Shown one piece after another: positions 42,443-54,212 of a stretch of 64,000 nucleotides of DNA (positions are counted from its first letter, which is position 1; each line of letters begins with the position of its first letter). The notes below the pieces were generated by a model that was not told the DNA's origin, did no database searches, and saw only the letters and a program-made list of their open reading frames with translations. Location: positions 992,001-1,056,000 of the forward strand of contig BRON01000005.1 in assembly GCA_024345305.1 (NCBI GenBank). The letters run 5' to 3'. Both the position numbers and the translations under genes were made by a program. Source of the stretch: Mrakia gelida. Its lineage: Eukaryota > Basidiomycota > Tremellomycetes > Cystofilobasidiales > Mrakiaceae.

Positions 42443-45400
42443 ATGTCGGACCCCTCCCAATTCGACGATGCCGTCACCGACTCCTCTCTCCCCACGCCCA
42501 ACTACGCTGCTCCTCGTCAACCCGGAGTGACATACATCGACGACGCTTCAACCGAACCAGCTCCTCCCCCCACCTCGACGGTTTCCGACTCGAGAGCGGA
42601 GGCCGAACAGCTGGGCGCGCACTTGCAGCAGCAGCTCGTCTGGGACGATTATCCTGATGGGGTAGATGATGAGGATGGGGAGGAGGAGGTTTGGGACGAG
42701 AGTGAGGAGGAGGAGGAGGAGATGATGAGGAGGGGGGAGGTCAATGATGAGGATTGGGAGGGGGCAGAGAGAGGTGAGCTTTTGGAGCGTTTTTGTGTCC
42801 TTTTGGGGGAGTTTTGGAGGGGAGGGGAGGACAGGAGGGGGCGTGTATGGTTTCTTTGCTTGGCGGGAGGAGGTTGGGGCTGGGAGGGAGGAGGGAGAAG
42901 GAAGAGCAGAAGAGAGAAGGGAAACGAACGAGCTCACCACCTTCCTCTCTCGTCTTCGACTCGCTCTTCCAGACTTCTCGAAACAATACAACCGTCTCCG
43001 TCAATACCACAACGTCACTTCCGGCTCCTCCTCCTCCAACCCCTCCAACCCCAACTCCAAAGCATCCACCACCAAACTCACCACCGCCCCCGTCCCCCTC
43101 CCAGCCCTCAACCGTCCTCGTCGTCCACCTCCAACCAAACCCTCCTCTTCCACCGCCACCACCCAAGCAACAGGAGGAGGTGACTCCCACTCCGCCAACC
43201 CCATCATCCTCTCTCGTTTGTTGAATTTGGATCCGTACGCGCCCGGACCGTCGGTGAACAGGAAAGCAGCGAGCGAGAAAGCCAACCAGAAGGATAAGGC
43301 TGATCGAGCGACGCAGGAACAGGTGTTGGATCCCAGGACGAGGCTGGTTTTGGTCAAGATGCTGAATCGGGGAGTGTTGAGGAAGGTGGAGGGGTGTGTT
43401 TCGACGGGGAAGGAGGTACGTCGAACCAAACCAGCGTTTTGCGACGCGCCGTCCTGTCCCTCTTTACTTTCTTTTTTCGTTCTTGAGAGCTCACCTCGCT
43501 CCCCTCCTCCACTCCTTCCCCCTCTCGCCCGTCCGTTCCCAGGCCAACGTCTACCACGCCCTCCCTGGTCTCACTCCCCTTCCAGCAACTCCCTCCAACC
43601 CTCATCCCGTCCCCCTCCCTCCTCACATCGCCCTCAAGATCTACAAGACCTCCATCCTCGTGTTCAAGGATCGAGATAGATACGTTACTGGGGAGCATAG
43701 GTTCAGGAATGGGTACGGGAAGGGGAACCCTAGGAAGATGGTTAGGAGTGAGTGTCGCGTTGCGGTTTGGGTTTGGGAGGAGGTTGGAGTTGGGTTGGGA
43801 GGGGTTGGGTTTGGTGGGAGAAGCGAAGAGGAAGCTTGTTCACTGGGAGGTGGTGAGCTGACAGTTTTGTGCTCTCGCTTCGTTTCGTTTCACAGTGTGG
43901 GCCGAGAAGGAAATGCGAAACCTGAAACGACTCGAGAACGAGGGAGTTCGATGTCCTCGTCCCATCGAGGTCAGGGAGAACGTGCTGGCGATGGAGTTCT
44001 TGGGTGATGATGAGGGATGGTGAGTGGCCCTTTCAAACCTTCTTCTTCCTCTTTTGCTCTCGTGGCTTTCGAGAGAAAAAGAGCTGGCGAGCTCGACCTT
44101 GAACGACGCGACTGACTCTCAACCTCGCCTCGTTTCGTTTTCCTTTTCGCAGGGCCTCTCCTCGACTGAAGGACGCTCCTGCCATGGAGGTCTCGAAACT
44201 CGCCGATCTCTACGCCGAGTTGATGCTCATCATGCGAGTCATGTACCAGAGATGTCGATTGGTGCATGCTGATTTGTCGGAGTACAACATCTTGTGAGTT
44301 GCTTCGTTCGTTTGGTTTCGTCGCGTCGAGACTGGCTCGCTGACCTTTCCTTTCCTCCTCCTTTTCCTCTGCTCCCCTCGATCTTCCTTCGCCCCCTCGC
44401 TCTCCCCTCCCCGATTCCTCCCTTCCTCCTCCGCTCGCTTCTCCCTCCTCTCTCTCCCACGCTCGTTCCTCGCCACCGCTCGTACCTCGCTCCAGATATC
44501 ACGACTCCCACCTCTTCATCATCGACGTCTCCCAATCCGTCGAACACGACCACCCCTCCTCGTACGACTTCCTCCGTTCAGACATCCGAAACGTCATGGA
44601 CTTCTTCAAGAAACTCTCCAAAGGCGAGGTCCGCACCCTCGGAGCTCGAAAGACCTTCGAGTTCATCACCCGAGACGACCTTGGTGGCGGGTCGGTGGTT
44701 GAGAGGGAGAAGAAGAGGAGCGGGGAGGACAAGAGGGAGAAGGGGGAGGTGGACGAGGAGATGGAGGGGTGGGAGAGGGTTTTGAGGGAGTGGATCGATG
44801 GGGCGGAGGGAGGGGAGGTGGATGAGACGGAGGACGTCGAAGAGGGAATCACTACGACGGGAGGAGGAGGAGGTGGGATGTTGAACGATGAGGAATCTCT
44901 CGCCAACCCTTTCGCCTCTACCTCTTCCACCACCAACTTCAAACCCACTTCGAAACCCACCCCCTCCTCCTCCCACCTCCCCAAATCCCAACACGAGATC
45001 GACCAAGCCCAAGACGAAGCCATCTTCCTCTCGTCCTACATCCCTCGAAACCTCTCGGAGGTGTACGACCCCGAGCGGGACGTGGAGCTTGTTAAGCGAG
45101 GTGAGGGAGCCGATCTGATCTATGCGAGGTCGGGAGGAGTCGGGATCGTGGGTGTTGACAGGGAGGGGAAGAAAGCTGGGAAGAAGGTTGGATTCGAGGG
45201 AATCGATGAGGAGGACGAGGAGAGTGGGAGTGAGGATGGGGAGGAGGGGAGTGAGGATGAGGATGGGGAGGAAGGGGAAGGGTTCGATAAGGGTGCGCCG
45301 AGAGGGAAGAGGCATGAGGATCGGGAGGCTAAGAAGGTACGTCTCGCGTCTCGTTCTCGTTCTCGACGCGACGACGAACGACGACTTCGCTTCGTCGCGG

Positions 45401-45578
45401 GATAGGGGAGTTGATGAACGAACGAATCGAACGCTGACGACGTTGTTTTTGGTTTTGGTTTGCGTGTTCTCAGGAGCGAAAGAAGGCCTTGAAGGAGGAG
45501 GTTCGCGAGAAGAGGAAGGACAAGATCCCTAAGAAGGAGAAGAAGAAGAAGATCAAGCAGACGACTTCGAAGCAGTGA
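42443..45578 (+). CDS. RIO1: RIO1 atypical serine kinase
   Basis: Seven exons, all in phase: 42443-42773, 42973-43416, 43543-43747, 43896-44019, 44153-44293, 44496-45336, 45474-45578. Signatures in order: STGKEANVYHA (nucleotide loop), [19 protein letters not shown] (ATP-binding Lys), HADLSEYN (catalytic Asp and Asn) and [13 protein letters not shown] (metal-binding Asp). These define RIO1, the ATPase/kinase that completes cytoplasmic 40S maturation. The acidic N-terminus and the long acidic then Lys-rich tail ([10 protein letters not shown]) are usual, but the insert between the kinase fold and tail (about residues 500-640) is longer than in yeast. Identification is secure. Confidence 0.95.
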
Positions 45579-45830
45579 TCTTTCGACGAACGATCTCATG
45601 AGCCTCTATCTCTTTTCGTTTGAGCGCTTGGATATAGAGAGAGCAGGGCAAGAACGAAAGAAGCCGAGGCGTCGGACGAAGGTCGAAGGCGGCAAGCGCG
45701 TCTCGAGCTCGCTTTGGAGCTCGAAGTAGAAAGGAGCTGAATCGTGAGGGTTTGTACTTTAGAGGAGATGAGAAGCAAACTATGTACGGTCCCGAAGCGG
45801 CAAAACAGAGAACAGCCAGACTGAGGCGGT
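45579..45830. other. Convergent intergenic region
   Basis: 3' flanks of RIO1 (+) and the exopolygalacturonase (-). Nothing notable. Confidence 0.5.
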
Positions 45831-48786
45831 TTAAACGTCCGTGCAAGGGAAATCGAGTCCCGACTCGGGGGTGATGTGCGAGCAGAGGTAGCTTGCGGTT
45901 CCGTTGGGAGCTGAATGGAGCCGAACGAGGGTCGAAGGAAGTCAGCGTGGGCAGAAAGCGAAGCAAAGACGAAGCATCGGATGGGTACTCACGTCGAAGA
46001 GACGTTCCAACGGCGGTGATACCGGTGCAGTTCTGCGAGCATTTGATCGAGACGACCGTTCCGTTGGTGAGCTTTCCGGATGAGGTCCCTTTGATGTTGA
46101 TGTAGTGTACGTCGGAGATCCTGAGGGTGGCGGGGTACGCTTTGCATTGGGCAGCGGTCTAGAGCAGGGAAGGTGGGTCAGATCGAACGACGAACGGGGA
46201 CGGAGAGAAGAGACGCGTCGAACGAAGACCTCGTCGCGAGCTCGTACGTCAAGGCGGACATACCGTCGAGTAGCACTGGTCGATGAGGATGGGGGTATCG
46301 GTGTTCTGTTTTGGAAAATCAGAAGGGTCAGTCAGCAGTGACTTCGAGGACGAGTGAAAAGACGCGAGAACGAAACTCACCTCGACTGAACGCGGACGGC
46401 GAGTCGAAAGGTTTTGTCAGCAGCGGTTTCGATTTGAGAGCAAGTCTACGAGCGATGAAGGCTCACTGTAGAAGTCGGAGAAGGTGATGTTCTTGACGTA
46501 TCCGGATCCTCCCCCAGAGATCGACTGAGTATCGTTCGAGCCTCCGAAGACCTTGATCCTCGCACCCTGCTGAGCGTTGAGCATGGTGATGCTGAGGTAG
46601 AGAGAGCGTAGAAACATCAGCTCTTCTATCTCAATACCTCTCGCAAAGCAGCGATGGAAGACCGCCTGGCTCGAGAGTGCAGCTGCTCGTCGAGCGAACG
46701 AGTCGCGTCGGCCGAGAGGCTCGAGGTCAAAACTCACTTCTTGACGAAGACGTTGGCGACGATGTCGGTCTCTCCAGCGTATTGTCCGAGGGAGCCTACG
46801 GAGATACCGTGGGAACCTGCGACGAAGAAATAAAAGGGGGGCAAGACGATCAGCGACGAGCTCGAGTGACGGTCCCTCGATTCTTCGACTCTTCGTTTCC
46901 TTCAAGTCTCCAAAACTCACCATTACACCACAAATTTTCCACATCAATAAAAGTTGAATTGGGCTTGAAGCTCACACAATCGTCTTTTTGTATGGGAAAG
47001 AAGGAGGGGAAGGGAGAGGAGGAGGAGGTGAGGGGAGGAGGGGAGGGGAGGGGGCGAAGACGTGAGCTCCTTCGCTTTCTCGGTCACTCGCGGGTTCAAA
47101 AGAGCGAGCGATATGCAAGCGACCACTCACCCTGGTTGTTGATCCAGCTGTTCTTGATCTGTAAGTCGAGAAGAAGGGATGGTTCGTGGAAGATCAGCTC
47201 AAGATTCGCGACGCGTCGACACTTCCCTCGCTGAGGTCCCACTCGACGACGATGGCCTGAAGAACTTACGGTGACATGATCACCTAAGCTCGGGAAAAAG
47301 GAAAAGAGCAAGGAGCCGGTCAGTCATCGCCCTAAGCGGAGAAGAGCCAGTCGAAGTGGCTCGTCGCGAGGGACAGGTCGATGGACGTGTTTCACTTCTG
47401 TAGATATCCCAACCGTCTGAGTTCGCGGTCTTGATGGTGGTATTGAAAGAGGTGGCCTGGACCCAGAGGTTGTCGTAGGTCACGTACGAGGAGTTGTAGA
47501 CGAACATGGACCAGAAGGGCGAGTTGACGATGGCGATCTGGAAGAAGCGAGGACGAGCGAGACTCTTCAGTCTCGGATCTACGGAGAAAACTTCGGAAGG
47601 CAACGAGGATAGGAACTCACATCTTTAACGAGAACGTTCTTGGCAAAGCCGACGGTGAGAGGGACAGGTCGGGAGAAGGTTCTGCGAACGACGAGATGGG
47701 CGACGCGTCGCAAAACGTCAGCTTCGCTTTGCGATCTCGAGCCAATATCGACCGATTCACCTCGAGCTACCTCCAGCAACACCTGCATTTCCAGACCTAG
47801 CGAACTGCTCCCACCAGATTTGACCTTCGTGGATTGAAAGAAGGGAACCGACGTGAAGTTTAGTATTTCGACGCCGACGACTTCCCTCCCTCCTGCTCGA
47901 TTCTCTCCCTTCCTTCCTTGCACTCACCGTTAGCGTCGATGGTTCCTCCTCCCGAGAGGGTGATTCCAGAGCCAGAAAGGAGCCAGAAGGTGGTAGCCTG
48001 CTCCAGCGAGAGAGGTGTGGGAAACGAAATCAGCTCGACGCGCTTTGCTCCATTCCCCCTTCTTCTCGGGCACTCACGTTCTGGTAAGTCAAGAAGATCG
48101 AGGCGGGAGACCAGTAGGCCATGTCGGCAGTGTACTGATGAGATCGAAAGAGAGGGAAGATTTGAAGAGGAGGTGAACCAGGTCAGCTCCCGTTCTTTGC
48201 TTGCAACCGGACTTCTTCTTGCTCTTGACCCACCTGAATGGTACCGGTGAGATTGATATCAACATCAGTGAGGGTAGTGTTGAGAACTCGCCCGACGGTG
48301 TAGTGTCCTGGTAGCTCGATGGTGGCCTTGTTTCTAAAAAGGAAAGTCAGGCGAGGGAGATGGAAAACGGTCGCGCAGGTCAGATCACCGCAGAAACGCT
48401 TCTATCCGAGAGATAGTGTGACAGATCCGGAGGGGTGTGGAGAGTTGGACTCACTTGCAGACAGAGAAAGCGTAGATCAAAGCTGGAGAGTCGTCTTGAG
48501 CTCGTCCGAGGGGCTGATGGTTCGCGAACGAAAAAGCGAAGGTCAGCTCTTCGTTCGTTCTTCCCTCTCCTCCCCCAGCTACTGTACGAAGAGCTACTAA
48601 CAGTAACGACACACTTGTTCCCAGAGATTTTGACCTGTTCGAACGAGATCGAAGTCAGTTCTCGGTGCGGCCCAACGAGGAAAAGAAGGAAGGATGGAAG
48701 AAGCTCGCCTGAGGGTTTGTTGACTTGGGGAGAGCGACGACTGAGGCGACGAGACTGAGAAGCGAGAGGGCGACTGGGAAGAGCAT
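45831..48786 (-). CDS. Secreted GH28 exopolygalacturonase
   Basis: ATG at 48784-48786, stop TAA at 45831-45833, about 17 exons. The N-terminus MLFPVALSLLSLVASVVALP is a signal peptide, so the enzyme is secreted. GH28 landmarks: NSPFWSMFV, then NSDGWD (the catalytic Asp of the NTD motif), DDCVSFK (two catalytic Asp), GSHGISVGSLGQ (catalytic His) and ARIKVFGG (substrate-binding RIK). SHGISVGSLG together with GSD-type loops is typical of exo-acting enzymes that remove galacturonic acid from pectin ends. Two exons are tiny: 47270-47283 (14 nt) and 46381-46385 (5 nt). The exon at about 46923-46993 uses AT-richer codons than its neighbours. Pectin use fits a plant-associated yeast. Confidence 0.85.
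46381..46385 (-). other. Putative 5-nt microexon of the GH28 gene
   Basis: Minus strand: ...GCGTTCAG, then TCGAG, then GTGAGTTTCG. The preceding exon ends TTC TAC A and the next starts AACACCGAT, so the five bases complete Ile and give Glu, restoring frame into NTDTPILIDQCY, as the family requires. Confidence 0.6.
47270..47283 (-). other. 14-nt microexon of the GH28 gene
   Basis: Minus strand: CTTAG, then GTGATCATGTCACC, then GTAAGTTC. It gives S-D-H-V-T between WDIYR and IKNSWINN, the expected spacing in exopolygalacturonases. Confidence 0.7.
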
Positions 48787-49435
48787 CTTGAGATCCTCTG
48801 TAACGAGGGGGAGGAGAGGAGGAGTGGGGAGGAAGATGTGGTCTGGGGAAAGAAGGAAGGAGGAGCAAAATCGCCGGCCTGAGCAAGGAAGGAAGCTCGG
48901 TCTGGCGGTATAGAAGCGGACCGGATCAAGGTCACGAGTGAGACGCCACGCTACCAAATACGTTCAGTTCAGACCTATTTCCAGCCTTGAAGCGGACGAA
49001 AGCGACGCGGTTTGGCACTGAGCCCGTACGATCGGCGACGCGTCCAGACGACGAATCAGCGAGTAAGAAAGCAGGCAGAGGTGGAAAATTATGTCTGAGC
49101 ACGGTGGTGAGAGTGTAAGCGAGGTCATAGAGTTCCCTGTGGTTATCGCAAGAGAGAAGGGCGAGAGGGATGCAGTTTGAGGTCAACTCGAAAACGAGCT
49201 TGTTTCCTTGCTTCTCGTTTGCTTTCCTCGGTGCTCGGTCGTTCAAGACCACCATCATCATCGATCTCGGACGTGTATATAGGATCGGCAGCACGTCAAG
49301 CCCCAACCCCTCTTCGTCTGATCCCCCAACAAACCCTCCAGCTCCTCCCAACTCTCTTCAGAACGAGGAGACGACGCAAAAGCTGAGCTCGCGTTGATCT
49401 CCTTCGACTTCACGACAGCGGCTCTCGACGATCCC
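48787..49435. promoter_or_regulatory. Divergent promoter region, GH28 gene and F-box-like gene
   Basis: About 650 bases without an exon. GACGCGTCCAG at 49037. AT-richer around 49080-49170. No specific regulator site can be assigned. Confidence 0.4.
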
Positions 49436-51023
49436 ATGGACTTTCGTCGGACTCGCATATCACTGGAGGAGGAGGTTCACTCTCAGGCCGAGAAAATTCT
49501 GCAGCTGGAGAACCTCGTTCGTTGGCAGGCAGTTGGATCAGGAGGGATTCGAGGGAGGGGTCGGCGTGAGGGGGAAGGAAGGGATGCTGGAAGAGCGTCG
49601 AGGAATCTCTGGGAGAAGAGCAGGGATATAGCTTGTCCTCGCGACAGTGTCCCAGAGGTGAAGGTGAGTGCCGAAGCTACGTTTCCCGCTGGGAAGTGTC
49701 GGAGCCAGGCAGTCGTTCCTTGTTCAAGCTCGAGCTCACCGTTCTTCCCTTCCCTCCTCCCTCCCTCCCTCCTTGCTTCAGCGCGACGAGAACCACTTTC
49801 CTCCACCTCTACGATTTCCTCGCCTGCCTCCCGAGGTCATGGAGGAGATAGCCTCCTGGTGTACCGATCGCAGGGATCTGGTTTCGCTTGGAAGAGCGTC
49901 CTTCGAGCTGCTTCGAGTCGCGATGAGGCAGCTCGTCCAACGTCGAGTCGTTCGTCTCACAGGGATTTCTGGAGTCTCAAAGATGTTTTGCCATCGCGTG
50001 AGTTCCCTTCCTCGAATCCCAACCCCGAGATCCTGACTAATAGTCTGCTGACTCGCCCTTTGTCTCCTTCTTTCTTTCTCCCAGCGCCGGTCAACGGAGG
50101 AGAACCTCTCGGGGAATCAACCTCGTCTTCGACCTCATCTCAACCTCACCAACCTCACTCACCTCTCCATCCTCCTGCTAGAGAAACACTACTACTACCA
50201 CGAAGGGTCCAACAACGTCTTCGCCGATCGCGTCACTCCAGCAACCGTTTCAATCCTCGAGGAGTCGGAACGTCGCCTCTGTCCCTCGCCTCGCCTCGAC
50301 GACCGTCTCAAGCTCACCTCCCTCTCCTTCGTCATCCCCCCACATCAAGACCTGGGCTGGTTCCACGAAGGTCTCCCAGGCTTCTACCTCCCCCTCCTCA
50401 ATCTCGTCAACCCTACCAACCTCTTCCCCCTCCGAACACCCACCACCGAAACCCCACTCCTGGAGTACCGCTTCGACCTCGATTGGCCTCTAGAACGGGT
50501 CTGGCCGAGACTGAGACGGTGCTACTGCGTCGGCATGGTCCTTCAGTTGACGTTCTGGGACGACTTCGCTCCTTTGAAGGGTTGGGAAGAAGAAGAGGGA
50601 GTCGCCGAACGCGTCCGACCACCGCCGTCCCTCCTCGATCCCAATCCTTCAATCCCACCTTCTCCAGCCACGATCCACCCCAAACCCAAACTCATCGTCT
50701 TCCTCCTTCGACCGCCCAAAGTCACCGCCGCCGAACTTGGAATCCTCATCCAAGACAGCTCGAGCGACGCTTACACCGGAGAGATCACCTTCGTGGAGAT
50801 GGAGCTTCAGTTCTGGTTGGCCGAGCCGTTTGATGGGGAGGTGAAGCGGTTGTGGGATGCGGAGTCTACTTTAGGGCTCGATATGGATAGGGATAGGGAG
50901 GAGGTGATTGAGTGGGTCGAGTGGACGGGGGCGAGGGAGAGTGAAGAGAAGCTCGACGGGGTGGATTTTGAGGATGAGGTTTGGTTGAGTGAGGATTGGT
51001 GTGAGGAGAATTCGTTGACTTAG
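49436..51023 (+). CDS. F-box-like protein
   Basis: Three exons in phase: 49436-49663, 49782-49997, 50085-51023. MDFRRTRISLEEEV and a short coiled coil lead to PRLPPEVMEEIASWCTDRRD then LVSLGRASFELLRVAMRQLV, an F-box-like pattern. The rest is leucine-rich with strand-like blocks (LTHLSILLLEKHYYY, LKLTSLSFVIPP, KLIVFLLRP) and ends acidic. Presumed SCF ubiquitin-ligase substrate adaptor; substrate unknown. It shows no close similarity to the paralog pair at 32.5 and 55.2 kb beyond the general plan, so it is a separate member of the same loose class. Confidence 0.6.
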
Positions 51024-51957
51024 AAGAGGTTGGTATATAGAGTCGGCTAGCACGTATCGTATCTCTTTATTGGTGCTTGGGCAGAGGGAGAGGAAAGGAG
51101 CTCCGAACAAACGAACGACGCGTCTCGCCTCCTCGTCCTCTTTCCTCACCTTCTCCACGTTCCGGAGCTTCTCAAGCGAGACAAGGCGTCGCACAAGTCG
51201 ATCCCACTTCGGTCGACGCGGAATCCCTACAACCAGGCAGGATATCGAAGAACAACAGAGCGAGCTCCGCAAGACTCCTCAAAACGAGAGACGCGTCTCG
51301 CTCGCATCTTTCTCTGCTTCCTCAAAACCTTTCAAATCAACTCGAGTATCAAAACAAGAGCCAGCCCATGTAGATCGATCGAAACATCGTAGACTAGCAA
51401 AGCTAAAACAAACAGAGAACTCGAGACGAGTGTAAAAACGAAGTGAGAACCGAAACCAAAAGCGTCTTCCCAACCTCCCACCCGTCCAACCCAAACCCAA
51501 CCCTTCCCAACCCCAACCCACCAACCCAACCTCCCAAACCCAACCGACCCAACACCAAAGCCCAAACCCCCTCAAAACTCGCCCTAAAACCCCCGCCACC
51601 CAACACCCAACGTTCGCTCGAACTCGACGTTACCCTTTCCCTCTCTCACGAACACGAATGATCGGAGGAAGAGGAAAGGGAACGCAAGGAGGAACAGTCG
51701 GGGAGGGGAGAGGAGGAGAGAAGGGAAAGTAGAGAGGGGAAGACTAAGGAGTGGGAGGAGGAGGGAGGAGAGAGAGGGGAGAGGAGGGAGGGGAGAGGGA
51801 GGGATGGGGAGGAAGACAGAGTAGGGAGTGGTGCAGGAAGAAGAAAGAAAGAGAGAGATTAGGTAGAGTAGGTAAAAAGCTAAATGCTCAAGAGAGAGAA
51901 TAAGTAAGTAAAGAAACAGTGTCCGTCGCAAATCGTCAAGCCTCGTTCGTCCCTCTT
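51024..51957. repeat. Low-complexity intergenic region
   Basis: 51440-51610 is a C/A-rich strand-asymmetric tract of degenerate CCCAAC/CCCAAA words; 51660-51900 is a purine-rich tract of GGGAGAGGAGG words. GACGCGTCTCG occurs at 51118 and 51290. No gene seen. Confidence 0.7.
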
Positions 51958-54212
51958 TCAGACCGTCACCTTCAACCCCATCACCTCGGCAACCAACACC
52001 CAATCCACCTCCGGCACTCCGGCCAGGTTCCTCACACAGCCATCTGCACGGTTCCCGTCTCGACCGCCCTCCCTGCGAAGCCCAAGACTGGCGTCTGGGA
52101 TCGAGGCATGAGGAACGAAGTCGAAGTTGATGTCGACGAGACCATCCCACCACTGCTTGGTCCTCCAGTCCCCTGCGTCGACTCCGTCAAAGCCGCTGCT
52201 GCTCCCCTGAACACCCTCCCTAGGAACCTCGAGCCTCGACCCAGACCTGAGCGTTGAGCTCGAAGTCGATCCTGAACCGCCGCTGACTCCGCCGCCGTCG
52301 ACGACGATGGCTGCTTCTTCCTCGTCGTGGACTCGGTGGAAGGCTTGGTGATGGGGATGAGAGCCAGTCGAGGTGTGAGGTTGAGGAGGAGGGAACCCGA
52401 AGGTGAAGAAGGATTCGTCGAGAGGGGTTGGGGAGTTGAGGGAGTTGTCGTCGCCGTGGCCGTCGAACGGTCCTCGTGCTGCTGCTGCTCCTTTCCACTC
52501 CTCGAAGTTCTTGAAGTCCTGTCCGATGAAATCGACGAAGCCCGCTGCTGGGGAAGCCATCGTGCTGATGGCGGATTCGTCGAAGTCGTTGAGGATGGGG
52601 ACGTAAGAACGGTCGAGGGGTGGTAGGAGGAGGAGGAGGCGGAGGAGAAGGACTGGTGGTTGTTCGAGAGGTGAAGGGCGTTGGAAGGCGACGAGAGGAG
52701 GAAGTTGGGTGTGGAGGGTCGGGAGGTGGGGAAGTTGAGGAAAGAGGTGAAGTCCAAGGTTGGGGAGAGGAGAGTGTTGGTGGAGGAGGAAGGGTCCGAA
52801 GGGTAGGAGTAGGGATCCGAGGACGAAGAGGACGCGTTGGAGGCGAGGAAGTCGAGGGCTGGAGGAGAAGGGGGGAGAGCCGACGATCCTAGGGAGAGGT
52901 AAGGCGAGTTGGAAGGGTAGGAGGAGGCTGAAGGGGATGCGAGGGTAGAAGCGTGGCTGGTCGTTGAAGGGTTGTTCGAGGAAGGCGAGTAGGTGAGATC
53001 CAAGTTCGACGACGACGCGGGAGAGACCTCTCCGCCCAACATCCATCCTCCGTCGTCCACCTCCATCTTGCAGCCCTTGTCCTCCTCCCTAACCTGCTCC
53101 ATCTGCTGCTGCTGCTGCTCAACTCCTCCAGCAACCTGCGAAGGACCAGCCTCCATCGACGAGCTCGACGCCGCGTTCTCCATTCCTCGACCGAGGACGC
53201 CGACGAGTCCTCGTACGAGCTCCTCGAGTTTCCCGACTCGTCCTCGAAGTTCCGAGTTCTCCCTCTCGAGTTCCCGACGTCTGGCAAGCCAGGCTGGGTT
53301 GGGAGGAGGAGCGAGGGGAGCTGAGGTGGGGACGCCAATGGGGAGGAGAGTCGATGAGGAAGCGATGGGGAGGGCTGAAGAAGAGGACGAGGGACCGCCG
53401 TTTCCGAGGGTAGCCTGAGCGAGAGCGACTTCGAGTTCTCGGACTCGATCCTCGAGGGCTTGCTGGTGGTTCTTCTTGGCGTCTCGAGATCGTTGGGCTG
53501 AGGCTCGGTTTCCTGTAGAGAGAGGACGAAAGGGAGGAAGGAAGGAAGCGAACAGTCAGCCAAACAACCTTCGACGAAGCGAGGGACGACGAGACCCGAC
53601 CGCTCGACTCTCCTCCAGAGAAGAGTTGCGGCCGAAGATCAAGTCGTTGGGGATACGGGACGAGTAGGAGGGCAAGACGTAGAAGACGATCGAATACTCA
53701 CGAAGGACTCTGGCTCGTCGTCTTGATTCGCTCCTGGAGAGAAGGGGAAGGAAGGAGAGAGAGCAGTCAGCAATCGGGTCGAGGTTGAGTTCGTTATCTC
53801 ATCGAGAAGGCAGTTTTGGGCGTCGAAGTTGGTTGAGTAGAGAGGGGAGTCTGCGATGCTCAATCTCGAAAGATCAAGCACCAAGATGGAAGAGGAAAGG
53901 AAGGAAAGAGAAGCGAAGGAGGATGACATGCTCAAGTCGAGTATCCAACAGCCCCTGCCTCCTCCCTTCCCTCTCTCCCTCTCTACTCCTCCTCCCCTCC
54001 CTTCCTTTCCCTCTCTCCACCAGACCATAACAGCACGAAAGAGAAAGAGCTACTCACTGAGAAATCCCCGGCTCATTTACATCCCCTTTCCCCGTTCCCA
54101 TCCCAATCTTCTCTCCTCCATCCTCCCCACCCGATTCATCCCCTCCACCGTTCGAGGGCGCGACCGACGCCTTCCTCTTCTTGTTCGACGACGACGAGTT
54201 GGCGGGGGGCAT
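51958..54212 (-). CDS. bZIP transcription factor with Hac1/XBP1-like basic region
   Basis: Exons 54058-54212, 53702-53733, 51958-53512; the splices join MPPANSSSSNKKRKAS...ISQ to SESRRRARVLR and then NRASAQRSRDAKK, followed by an ALEDRVRELE leucine zipper and a second coil (RRRELERENSELRGRVGKLEELV). The RVLRNRxSAQxSR basic region is closest, by eye, to Hac1/HacA/XBP1 regulators of the unfolded-protein response; AP-1-like identity is the alternative. A long Ser/Pro/Thr-rich region and a more ordered C-terminus (GFVDFIGQDFKNFEEW, DWRTKQWWDGLVDINFDFVP) follow. The third exon is one base short of frame: the switch lies at about 52618 (CACCCCTCGACC), where one extra C gives YHPLDRSYVPIL. Confidence 0.65.

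Noticed and set aside
51440..51610. Telomere-like CCCTAA repeat
   Set aside because: Words are CCCAAC/CCCAAA and degenerate, only one CCCTAA occurs, and genes continue on both sides.
52478..52549. Ire1 intron as the cause of the bZIP frame change
   Set aside because: Both candidate cut pairs remove 63 or 66 nt, which does not shift frame; the break is further upstream at a C run.
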